From Hydrogenophilus sp. (GTDB lineage: Bacteria; Pseudomonadota; Gammaproteobacteria; Burkholderiales; Thiobacillaceae), in NCBI GenBank assembly GCA_020725265.1, contig DYFK01000016.1, positions 1 to 45,715 on the forward strand: a DNA stretch of 45,715 nucleotides, written 5' to 3'. The position numbers were made by a program, and so were the translations under genes. Below the pieces are notes generated by a model. It did no database searches. It was not told the origin of the DNA and saw only the letters and a list, made by a program, of their open reading frames with translations. This document shows positions 16,751 through 23,978 of the stretch, piece by piece. Positions within the stretch are counted from its first letter, which is position 1. Each line of letters starts with the position of its first letter.

Positions 16751-18535
16751 TCACACCGCTGGATCGATGTGGCGTTGCAGCCAGAATTCCAGCAATGCCA
16801 GATGCCACAGCTTGCTGCCCTGGATGCGGGTGTGGTGCCGGTCCGGTGCCGCCAGCAGCTTCTCGACATAGGCACGATGGAACAGGCCGCGCGTCCGGCA
16901 GGACCGGGAATCGAGAATATCGCGCATGAAATCGAGGAACTCGCCGCGCACGTACTTGAGCGCCGGCATCGGGAAATAGCCCTTGTGGCGGTCGATCACG
17001 GCATCCGGCAAGCGGCCGCGGGCGATGCGCTTGAGCACGTGCTTGCCGCCCGAGGCGAGCTTGAGTTCGGGCGGCATGGTCGCCGCCAGCTCGACCAGCT
17101 CGTGGTCCAGGAAGGGCACCCGCGCTTCCAGGCCCCAGGCCATGGTCATGTTGTCGACGCGTTTGACCGGATCGTCGGTGATCAGCATGGTCGCGTCGGC
17201 GCGCAGCACCTGGTCGATGAAACTGTCAGCATCCGGCTCGCCCAGGCGCTCCGCCATCAGCGCGCTGGTATGGTCGGCGCCGCGCAGGGCCGGATCGACG
17301 GTCTCCAGGTATTCGTCGTGGTCGCGGTCGAAATAGTGGCCGGCGAAGCGCGCCAGCGCGGTCGACGCCGGATCGTCGAGCATGCGCGGATACCAGTAGT
17401 AGCCGCCGAACACCTCGTCGGCGCCCTGCCCGCTCTGCACCACCTTGACCGAGCGCGAAACCTGCTCCGACAGCAGATAGAAAGCGACCGCATCCTGGCT
17501 GACCATGGGCTCCGCCATCTGGTCGACCGCTTCCGGCAGACGTGCCAGCACCTGGTCGTTGGCGATGTGGAACTGGTGATGGCGGGTGGCGAAATGCCGC
17601 GACACGGCATCGGAATACTCGAATTCGTGGCCGCGCTCCTCGGGCTGGTCCTCGAAACCGACCGAGAAGGTCATCAGATCGTCGACCCCCTGCTCGGCCA
17701 GCAACGCCACCAGCAGGCTGGAATCGAGTCCGCCGGACAGCAGCACGCCGACCTTGACGTCGGCGATCACCAGCCGCTTGCGTACCGCCGCGCACAGGGC
17801 GTCGTGGATCGCCTCGGTCCACTCCTCCTCGCTCAGGGCGCGCTCCGGCCGGCGCGCGCGCAGCCGCCAGTATTGACGCTCCCGCGTCTCGCCGGCGGCG
17901 GTCACGGTCAGCGTGCCGGCCGGCGCCAGCTTGCGCACGCCGGCGAGCAGGGTGCGCGGCGCCGGCACCACGGCGTGCAGGGTCAGGTGATGATGCAGCG
18001 CGACCGGATCGATGCCGGTATCGACACCGCCGGCCGCGAGGATCGCCCGCGGGCTCGACGCGAACAGGAAACGGCCGCCGTCCCGGCTGTAATACAGCGG
18101 CTTGATGCCGAGCCGGTCGCGCGCCAGGAACAGCCGGCCGGCCTGGCGATCCCAGATCGCGAAGGCGAAGGCGCCGTGCAGCCGGGCGACGCAATCCTCG
18201 CCCCATTCCGCGTAGGCGCGCAGGATCACCTCGGTATCGCCATCCGAATGGAAGCGGTGGCCACGGCCAATCAGCTCGGCGCGCAACTGCGGGTAGTTGT
18301 AGATGGTGCCGTTGAACACCAGGGCCAGGCCGGCCTGATCGCAAACCATGGGCTGGCGCGAGCGTTCGCTCAGGTCGATGATGGCGAGCCGGCGATGGGC
18401 AAGGCCGACCGGACCGTCGAAGTGCCTGCCCTCGCCATCCGGACCGCGCCGCGCCAGTTGGGCATTCATGCGCGCCAGCACGGCTGGGTCGGGCGCGCCG
18501 CCGTCCAGGCGCAGTTCGCCGGCTATGCCGCACAT
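16751..18535 (-). CDS. asnO: N-acetylglutaminylglutamine amidotransferase (asparagine synthase family)
   Basis: A 594-residue glutamine-dependent amidotransferase. Cys2 is the N-terminal nucleophile of the class II glutaminase domain (about 1-215); the synthetase domain carries the PP-loop 'SGGLDSS'. It resembles the amidotransferase of N-acetylglutaminylglutamine amide (NAGGN) synthesis rather than AsnB: 'HAVVPAPRTLLAGV', 'VSQDAVAFYLLSEQV', 'DPVKRVDNMTMAWGLEAR' and 'RHKGYFPMPALKYV' match that group as I know it. NAGGN is a dipeptide osmoprotectant of Pseudomonas and other bacteria. Its usual neighbour, the N-acetylglutaminylglutamine synthetase gene (ngg), is not in the window. It sits between srkA and an MFS gene. 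Confidence 0.8.
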   Translation of the reverse strand: MCGIAGELRLDGGAPDPAVLARMNAQLARRGPDGEGRHFDGPVGLAHRRLAIIDLSERSRQPMVCDQAGLALVFNGTIYNYPQLRAELIGRGHRFHSDGDTEVILRAYAEWGEDCVARLHGAFAFAIWDRQAGRLFLARDRLGIKPLYYSRDGGRFLFASSPRAILAAGGVDTGIDPVALHHHLTLHAVVPAPRTLLAGVRKLAPAGTLTVTAAGETRERQYWRLRARRPERALSEEEWTEAIHDALCAAVRKRLVIADVKVGVLLSGGLDSSLLVALLAEQGVDDLMTFSVGFEDQPEERGHEFEYSDAVSRHFATRHHQFHIANDQVLARLPEAVDQMAEPMVSQDAVAFYLLSEQVSRSVKVVQSGQGADEVFGGYYWYPRMLDDPASTALARFAGHYFDRDHDEYLETVDPALRGADHTSALMAERLGEPDADSFIDQVLRADATMLITDDPVKRVDNMTMAWGLEARVPFLDHELVELAATMPPELKLASGGKHVLKRIARGRLPDAVIDRHKGYFPMPALKYVRGEFLDFMRDILDSRSCRTRGLFHRAYVEKLLAAPDRHHTRIQGSKLWHLALLEFWLQRHIDPAV

Positions 18536-18562
18536 GGCCGGTTTTCCGGTTTCGACACGGAC

Positions 18563-19591
18563 TCAGGCATACAACGGTTCTTCGTCCATCAGGGCGATCT
18601 GTTCGCGCAGTTCCAGGATGCGGTCCTGCCAGTAATGCGCGCCACCGAACCACGGGAAAGCGGCCGGGAAGGCCGGGTCGTCCCAGCGCCGGGCCAGCCA
18701 GGCGGCGTGATGGATCAGGCGCAGGGTGCGCAGCGCCTCGACCAGATGCAGTTCGCGCCGGTCGAATTCGACGAAATCCTCATAACCGGCGAGCACGTCG
18801 CCGAGCTGACGGGTCATCGCGGCGCGGTCGCCGGACAGCAGCATCCAAAGATCCTGGACAGCCGGGCCCATGCGACTGTCGTCGAAATCGACGAAGAACG
18901 GCCCCTGCTCGCGGCCGTCGTCGTGCCAGAGCACATTGCCGGCGTGACAGTCGCCATGCAGGCGCAGGACCGCGTAGCGTCCGGCCCGCTCGAAACAGCG
19001 GTGGACGCCTTCGAGCGCCTGGTCGACCACGCTCTTCCAGGCCGGCAGCAGGTCGGCCGGCAGCCAGTCGCCAGCCAGCAGGAAATCGCGCGACTGCTCG
19101 CCGAAGCCGGCGATGTCCAGGGTCGGCCGGTGCGCGTACGGACGCAGGGCGCCGACCGCGTGGATGCGCGCGATGAAACGGCCCATCCAGGCCAGCGTGT
19201 CGGGATGGTCGAATTCGGCCATGCGCCCGCCCTGGCGCGGATACACCGCGAAGCGGAAATCGCGATGACGATGCAGGCTGGCGCCGTTTTCCAGGAGCAG
19301 AGGCGGCACCACCGGGATTTCCCGGTCGGCCAGCTCGCGCGTGAAATCATGTTCTTCCTGAATCGCCGCGTCCGACCAGCGCGCCGGCCGGTAGAACTTG
19401 GCGATCACCGGCGGGCCTTCGTCCATGCCGACCTGGAAGACGCGGTTTTCGTAGCTGTTCAGGGTAAGCAGGCGCCCGTCGGTACGCAGGCCAACCGACT
19501 CCAGGGCGTCGAGCACGACATCCGGCGACAGACCGGAATAGGGATGAGACGGAGAGCCAGGCTGATTCTGGAAGGGAGGTTCGTCGGGCAT
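18563..19591 (-). CDS. srkA: Stress response Ser/Thr kinase SrkA (YihE/RdoA)
   Basis: A 342-residue APH-fold protein kinase. 'LTLNSYENRVFQVG' and 'VIAKFYRPARWSDAAIQEEH' form the nucleotide-binding part, 'RLHGDCHAGNVLW' is the catalytic loop and 'FVDFDDSRMGPAVQDLWM' the metal-binding loop, all characteristic of SrkA. In E. coli it phosphorylates protein Ser/Thr, counters MazF-linked death and is induced by envelope stress with dsbA. Here no dsbA follows. It lies 27 bases before asnO and 44 bases after a small unknown gene on the same strand, suggesting a stress or osmotic operon. Confidence 0.92.
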   Translation of the reverse strand: MPDEPPFQNQPGSPSHPYSGLSPDVVLDALESVGLRTDGRLLTLNSYENRVFQVGMDEGPPVIAKFYRPARWSDAAIQEEHDFTRELADREIPVVPPLLLENGASLHRHRDFRFAVYPRQGGRMAEFDHPDTLAWMGRFIARIHAVGALRPYAHRPTLDIAGFGEQSRDFLLAGDWLPADLLPAWKSVVDQALEGVHRCFERAGRYAVLRLHGDCHAGNVLWHDDGREQGPFFVDFDDSRMGPAVQDLWMLLSGDRAAMTRQLGDVLAGYEDFVEFDRRELHLVEALRTLRLIHHAAWLARRWDDPAFPAAFPWFGGAHYWQDRILELREQIALMDEEPLYA

Positions 19592-19635
19592 GCCGACATT
19601 GTAGGGCGCGGCGGCCGTTCTGGCGCCACGCCGAT

Positions 19636-20037
19636 TCAGGCGCTGGTTTCCAGCCGCGACTCGGCGGCCTTTTCCTGCGCTCGCACCAGGAACAGCTCGC
19701 CTTTCGGCGGCACCTGGTAGATCAGCACATCCTTGCTGTCGTACAGACGCATGACACGTTGATTGTCGTCTTCGTATTCGAAGCGGATTTCACCCACCGC
19801 GCGGCGACTGGCTTCGGCTTGTCCGTTAGCGGTCCTCATCTCGCGCGACACACCGTCCGCCTCGGCGGCGCGCTCACGCCGGTCATCGCGCGCGGTCGCG
19901 GCATTGCCTGGATCGGCGACCGCCGCGTTGCTTACCGTCGCGTTGCGCGCGGTATCACGAACCGGTTGCCGGTTGGCCGGCGCGACCATTTCGGCGGAAT
20001 AGGCCAGCGCGGTGAGGGAGGCGGCGCCGATTTCCAT
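19636..20037 (-). CDS. Small unknown protein B, FlaG-like C-terminal strand region
   Basis: A 133-residue protein. AGGA lies about ten bases before ATG 20037. The N-terminal 80 residues are low-complexity, rich in Ala, Asn, Arg and Asp. Residues about 83-125, 'IRFEYEDDNQRVMRLYDSKD' followed by 'LIYQVPPKGELFL', form alternating strands reminiscent of FlaG ('...V.D...G.VI.QIP...'). The similarity is weak and I do not assign a flagellar role. It is the second of two adjacent genes whose products both begin MEI and have disordered-looking bodies. There is no signal peptide. Confidence 0.7.
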   Translation of the reverse strand: MEIGAASLTALAYSAEMVAPANRQPVRDTARNATVSNAAVADPGNAATARDDRRERAAEADGVSREMRTANGQAEASRRAVGEIRFEYEDDNQRVMRLYDSKDVLIYQVPPKGELFLVRAQEKAAESRLETSA

Positions 20038-20081
20038 CGTTTCCGTCCTTCATCCTGTCCGCGTGAACGATTCCGCCGCGA

Positions 20082-20432
20082 TCAGCCCAGGGCCTCGGTC
20101 CGCGAATAGGCTTCCAGCGCGCGCGTGACCGACGCCGGTGTCTGCTCGCGTTGATCCTCGACCCGCGCGGCGCGCTGGTTGTCGTCGGCGCGCGCGTTGA
20201 AATCGACGCGGTTGCTGTCCTGCGGACGATCCACCTGCTGATTTGGCCGGATGTCGAGTTGCCGCGATTCGGTGCTCAGCGTCACGCGAGCGCTCTCCTC
20301 GCCGGTTTCCTGACTGCCACCGCGCCGATCGCCGACCAGATCGTCGCGCTCTTCCCGCTGACGCACGCTCTGCTGCTGGTTGGCATAGGCGGCGGCCGCG
20401 TTCAGTGAACTGGATACCGATTGAATTTCCAT
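20082..20432 (-). CDS. Small unknown protein A, low complexity
   Basis: A 116-residue protein with a strong AAGGAG seven bases before ATG 20432. The composition is rich in Gln, Arg, Glu, Asp and Asn; short motifs are 'ARVTLSTESRQLDIRPN' and a C-terminal 'TRALEAYSRTEALG'. I do not recognise a family. Short 'V.LS...R.L' and 'AL.AY' motifs are seen in several small flagella-associated proteins, which is only a hint. It precedes gene B by 44 bases and may start the operon that includes srkA. A GATAAT-like -10 is present about 70 bases upstream on the minus strand, without a good -35. Confidence 0.65.
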   Translation of the reverse strand: MEIQSVSSSLNAAAAYANQQQSVRQREERDDLVGDRRGGSQETGEESARVTLSTESRQLDIRPNQQVDRPQDSNRVDFNARADDNQRAARVEDQREQTPASVTRALEAYSRTEALG

Positions 20433-20626
20433 GACCTGACTCCTTCCAATCGCGCCGGATCAGCGCATGAAGCATCCACCGACCCGCGCGCAAAGCATTA
20501 TCTTGCATCTTCCCGTCCCAGCATAGATCGAAATATCAAGGAGTTAAAGGTACATTCCGACAGAGGCGACGAGGTTCGCGCCAACGGTCGGTTCCGTTGG
20601 CCCGACGGTGATGGCGACCGCACGAC

Positions 20627-20644
20627 GTGTCACCGTCCTGTCAC
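20627..20644 (+). promoter_or_regulatory. Candidate Pho box (PhoB site)
   Basis: Two direct 7-mers, GTGTCAC (20627-20633) and CTGTCAC (20638-20644), are separated by 4 bases. This is the architecture of the PhoB box (CTGTCAT-N4-CTGTCAT, 11-bp period), with 5/7 and 6/7 matches. It ends 24 bases before the PlcP-like ATG at 20669. A weak CACAGT lies ten bases downstream at the position of a -10, which would put the transcript start very near the ATG. Confidence 0.6.
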
Positions 20645-20668
20645 ACGTTGCTGGCACAGTCGCGGCTC

Positions 20669-21457
20669 ATGCCCGCCGTTCGTTCCGTCTTCATCTCGGA
20701 TATCCACCTTGGCACCCGTGCCTGCCAGGCGGACCGTCTGCTCGAATTCCTGCGCGAGTATCCCGCCAGCCATCTCTATCTGATCGGCGACATCATCGAT
20801 TTCTGGAGCATGAGCCGGGGCATCCAGTGGACCTCGACACAGAACACCGTGGTCCAGAAGGTGCTGCGCCGGGCCCGACATGGCGAACAGGTGGTGTTCG
20901 TGCCCGGCAATCACGACGAAGCGTTGCGCGATTATTGCGGCGTCGCCTTCGGCGACATCGTGGTGGCAAGGGATTTCGTGCACGAGACCGCCGACGGTCG
21001 CCGCTTCCTGCTCACCCATGGCGACGATTTCGACCAGGTCACCCGTTACCACCGCTGGGTCGCCATCCTCGGCGACATGGCTTACAACGGTCTGGTGCGC
21101 GCCAACGGCTGGCTGTCGGGCGCGCGCCGGTTGCTCGGCATTCCCGGCTACTGGTCGCTGGCCGGTTACGCCAAGCGGCGGGTCAAGACCGCGTTGCAGT
21201 TCATTTTCGACTTCGAGGATTCGGTGATCCGCCACGTCCGCGACCAGCGCCTGGATGGCGTCATCTGCGGCCACATCCACTGGGCCGCGCTCAAGGAGAT
21301 CGATGGTCTGATCTACGCCAACTGCGGCGACTGGGTGGATTCCTGCACCGCCATCGTCGAGCACGAGGACGGCAGGCTCGAACTGGTCGACTGGGCGGCG
21401 GCCAGCCGTCGGTCGGCGCGCCCGCCGGTGCCCGTCACGGTCGCCGGAGGACCGTGA
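20669..21457 (+). CDS. plcP: PlcP-like phospholipase C, calcineurin-type phosphoesterase
   Basis: A 262-residue metallophosphoesterase with all family motifs: 'SDIHLG', 'GDIIDFW', 'GNHDE', 'THGDDFD' and 'GHIHWA'. It is often labelled UDP-2,3-diacylglucosamine diphosphatase (LpxH-like), but 'LGTRACQADRLLEFL', 'VVQKVLRRAR' and 'NCGDWVDSCTAIVEHEDGR' follow the PlcP type of Sinorhizobium, which releases diacylglycerol from phospholipids under phosphate starvation. The next gene is a GT4 glycosyltransferase, as in plcP-agt pairs that swap phospholipids for glycolipids. ATG 20669 is preferred; a GTG at 20627 overlaps the Pho-like box. No clear ribosome site is seen. Confidence 0.8.
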   Translation: MPAVRSVFISDIHLGTRACQADRLLEFLREYPASHLYLIGDIIDFWSMSRGIQWTSTQNTVVQKVLRRARHGEQVVFVPGNHDEALRDYCGVAFGDIVVARDFVHETADGRRFLLTHGDDFDQVTRYHRWVAILGDMAYNGLVRANGWLSGARRLLGIPGYWSLAGYAKRRVKTALQFIFDFEDSVIRHVRDQRLDGVICGHIHWAALKEIDGLIYANCGDWVDSCTAIVEHEDGRLELVDWAAASRRSARPPVPVTVAGGP

Positions 21458-21462
21458 CCGCC

Positions 21463-22620
21463 ATGCGCGTGCTGATGGTCTCCGACGTCTACTTCCCACG
21501 AATCAACGGCGTTTCCACCTCGATCGAAAGCTTCCGCGCCAGCCTGCCGGAACAAGGTGTCGCCAGCCTTCTGGTGGCGCCCCGTTACGGTGGCGAGGCG
21601 CCGGTGCCGGGCATTGTCCGGGTGCCGGCGCGACCGGTGCCGCGCGACCCGGAGGACCGCATCGCCCGCTACCGGCCGCTGCGGGCGGCGGTGCTGGCCG
21701 CCGCCGCCGACTGCGACCTGATCCACGCGCAGACGCCGTTCGCCGCGCACTATGCCGCGCTGCATGCCGCGCGCCGGCTGGGCAAACCGATCCTGACCAC
21801 CTACCACACGCTGTTCGAGGAATACCTTCACCATTACGCGCCGTTCGCGCCGGCCGCATGGCTGCGCGCGCTGGCGCGCCGCTTCTCGCGCGGGCAATGC
21901 AACCAGGTCGACGCGGTCGTCGCGCCATCCACGGCGATGCGTGACCGCTTGCGCGCATACGGCGTCGAACGCCCCATCCACGTACTGCCCACCGGCCTGC
22001 CGGAAAGCCGTTTCCAGCCCGGCGACCGCGTCCGCTTCCGCGCCGCCCGCGGCATTGATCCGGACCGGCCGGTGGCGCTGTTCGTCGGCCGGGTCGCCTT
22101 CGAGAAGAACATCGGTTTCCTGCTGGAGGCGATGGCGCGCGTGCGCGCCGACCTGCCCGACGCGCTCCTGCTGATCACCGGCGAGGGGCCGGCGCGCGCC
22201 GATCTGGAGCGCCAGGCCGCGCGCCTGGGCGTGACCGGCAACGTGCGCTTTCTGGGTTATCTCGACCGGCGCGCGGAACTGCCCGACGCCTACGCGGCGG
22301 CGGACGTCTTCGCCTTCGCCTCGCGCACCGAAACCCAGGGGTTGGTCCTGCTCGAAGCGCTGGCTCAGGGCTGTCCGGTGCTGGCACTGGCGGCGATGGG
22401 CACCACCGACATTCTGGCGCCGGCCGGGCGGCCAGCCGGTGGCTGCGTGGTGGCACCGGACGATGTCACCGGTTACGCCGACGCCCTCGCCGACCTCCTG
22501 CGCGACCGCGCCGGCCAGGCCGCCCGCTCGGCGGCGGCGCGTGCCTACGCGGCGACCTGGTCGGACCGCGCCATGGCCGCGCGCCTGGCGACGGTCTACC
22601 GACAACTGACCGGCGCCTGA
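21463..22620 (+). CDS. GT4 glycosyltransferase, probable diacylglycerol glycosyltransferase (Agt-like)
   Basis: A 385-residue GT-B enzyme. The N-terminal 'VSDVYFPRINGVSTSIESF' is typical of GT4 lipid and mannosyl transferases; 'LFVGRVAFEKNIGFLLEAM' and the donor-site 'SRTETQGLVLLEALAQG' (E-x7-E) are present. With the upstream PlcP-like gene it matches the plcP-agt pair in which the transferase adds a sugar to diacylglycerol to form glycolipid surrogates for phospholipid. The sugar is not predictable. GGAGG at 21446-21450 serves ATG 21463, 12 bases on; a GTG at 21454 overlaps the plcP stop and is only 3 bases from the same site. No signal peptide is seen; it should work at the inner face of the cytoplasmic membrane. 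Confidence 0.85.
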   Translation: MRVLMVSDVYFPRINGVSTSIESFRASLPEQGVASLLVAPRYGGEAPVPGIVRVPARPVPRDPEDRIARYRPLRAAVLAAAADCDLIHAQTPFAAHYAALHAARRLGKPILTTYHTLFEEYLHHYAPFAPAAWLRALARRFSRGQCNQVDAVVAPSTAMRDRLRAYGVERPIHVLPTGLPESRFQPGDRVRFRAARGIDPDRPVALFVGRVAFEKNIGFLLEAMARVRADLPDALLLITGEGPARADLERQAARLGVTGNVRFLGYLDRRAELPDAYAAADVFAFASRTETQGLVLLEALAQGCPVLALAAMGTTDILAPAGRPAGGCVVAPDDVTGYADALADLLRDRAGQAARSAAARAYAATWSDRAMAARLATVYRQLTGA

Positions 22621-22646
22621 GGCGCGCGGTTCAGTCGAACCGCGGG

Positions 22647-23048
22647 TCAACCAAATGGCGAATCGACCGCCGCGCGCATCGCCGCGCGCAGCGAAGCACC
22701 GACCCGGCCGGCCTTGAACGGTTTGATGATGTAGCCGACGGCACCGAAGCCGACCGCTTCGCGCACCGTGCCCATGGTCGAATCGCCGGAAATCATCACC
22801 ACCCGGATGTCCGGGTAATCGGCGCGGATGGCCTTGAGCACGTCCAATCCGGTCATGCCCGGCATGTTGACGTCCAGACAGACCATGTCCGGCCGCGCCC
22901 GATCGATCAGGGCCAGCGCGCCCTGGCCGTCGCGCGCCTCGCCGGCGACGCTGAACCCCTCCTCGCGCAGTAGAGCCTTGAGCACCTCGCGCATCAGGGT
23001 ATCGTCATCCACCACCATCACCCGCGTGGCCTTGGTCTCGCCGTTCAT
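22647..23048 (-). CDS. Single-domain response regulator (CheY-like)
   Basis: About 133 residues, a receiver domain only. Acidic pocket Asp14/Asp15, phosphoacceptor Asp59 in 'CLDVNMPGMTG', the conserved Ser in 'VVMISGDS' and Lys in 'YIIKPFKAG' are all present. No output domain follows, so it must act through a partner, as CheY or a relay receiver does. ATG 23048 is chosen; ATG 23060 or 23072 are alternatives, none with a strong ribosome site. It is divergent from nnrD, with a GATAAT/TATTAT element at 23080-23086 between the two. No cognate kinase is adjacent. Confidence 0.88.
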   Translation of the reverse strand: MNGETKATRVMVVDDDTLMREVLKALLREEGFSVAGEARDGQGALALIDRARPDMVCLDVNMPGMTGLDVLKAIRADYPDIRVVMISGDSTMGTVREAVGFGAVGYIIKPFKAGRVGASLRAAMRAAVDSPFG

Positions 23049-23123
23049 TGGTCGGTCCATTTCCGGAAACAAAGGTCGCTATTATCCCAAATCGCCGCCC
23101 GCCATTTCATCCGCCACGCCATC

Positions 23124-23978
23124 ATGATCGATCTCTCCGCCGCCACCCTGCCCGAGCGCCCGCCGGCGCGAACGCGCGATTGCAACAAGGGCGATTTCGG
23201 CGCCGTCGCGGTACTCGGTGGCGCCCCCGGCATGTCCGGCGCCGTCCTGCTGGCCGGACGCGCGGCATTGTTCTGCGGCGCCGGTCGGGTCTACGCGGGC
23301 ATGCTCGACGACCGCGTCGCCTGTGATCCGGTCGCGCCCGAACTGATGATCCGTCCCGCCGAAGCGCTGGCTGGAGCACTTGCCGACCTGCCTCGCCCAT
23401 GCGCGCTGGTGGTCGGCCCCGGCCTGGGCATCTCGGCGGCCGCCCGGCGCTGCCTGGAAGCGGCGCTGGCCAGCGATCACACCCTGGTGCTCGACGCCGA
23501 CGCGCTCAACCTGCTGGCCGCCGACGCCGATCTGACCGCCCGGCTGCGCGAGCGCCCGGGAGCGGCGCTGATCACGCCGCACCCGGGCGAGGCCGGCCGC
23601 CTGCTCGGCCACGCCAGCGCGGACATCCAGGCCGACCGCGCCGGTGCCGCGCGGGCGCTGGCCGGGCTGACCGGCGCCGTGGTCGTGCTCAAGGGCGCCG
23701 GCACGCTGGTACTGGGCGGGGACGGAGAACTCCGACGCAACACCACCGGCAATCCGGGCATGGCGGCGGCCGGCATGGGTGACGTGCTCGCCGGCATCAT
23801 CGGCGCGCTGCTCGCCCAGGGCATGACCGCGGACGCCGCCGCCGCGCTCGGTGTCTGGCTGCATGGCGCCGCCGCCGACGCGGCGGTGACAGCCGGCCTG
23901 GGACCGCTGGGACTGACCGCCTCGGACGTGATCGTGGCGGTCCGGCGCCTGCTCAACGCGCCGGACGCCGAGCGTTAG
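23124..23978 (+). CDS. nnrD: ADP/ATP-dependent NAD(P)H-hydrate dehydratase
   Basis: A 284-residue ribokinase-fold enzyme (YjeF C-terminal domain, CARKD). 'KGDFGAVAVLGGAPGMSGAV', 'LVVGPGLG', 'LDADALNLLA' and 'TTGNPGMAAAGMGDVLAGII' are the substrate and nucleotide-binding motifs. It repairs damaged NAD(P)H hydrates using ADP or ATP. The epimerase domain (NnrE/YjeF N-terminal) that is often fused to it is absent, so the epimerase must be encoded elsewhere. Its stop overlaps the convergent CYTH-CHAD gene by 4 bp. Confidence 0.92.
   Translation: MIDLSAATLPERPPARTRDCNKGDFGAVAVLGGAPGMSGAVLLAGRAALFCGAGRVYAGMLDDRVACDPVAPELMIRPAEALAGALADLPRPCALVVGPGLGISAAARRCLEAALASDHTLVLDADALNLLAADADLTARLRERPGAALITPHPGEAGRLLGHASADIQADRAGAARALAGLTGAVVVLKGAGTLVLGGDGELRRNTTGNPGMAAAGMGDVLAGIIGALLAQGMTADAAAALGVWLHGAAADAAVTAGLGPLGLTASDVIVAVRRLLNAPDAER

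Noticed and set aside
16433-19720. A 1095-codon open frame on the plus strand
   Set aside because: It runs antisense through asnO and srkA, has Arg/Gln/Ala-heavy composition and no domain. High GC content makes long spurious frames common here; the minus-strand genes have full catalytic motifs.
20504-20520. A GG-N10-GC pattern upstream of small protein A that could be a sigma-54 promoter
   Set aside because: Only the bare GG and GC match; the CACG and TT parts of the consensus are missing, and such pairs arise by chance in GC-rich DNA.
20421-20783. A 120-codon plus-strand ORF spanning the plcP promoter region
   Set aside because: It crosses the candidate Pho box and plcP start in another frame, with no ribosome site or family resemblance.
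20669-21457. Calling the phosphoesterase LpxH
   Set aside because: Motif context and the GT4 neighbour fit PlcP better; LpxH has a different N-terminal pattern. Kept as an alternative.
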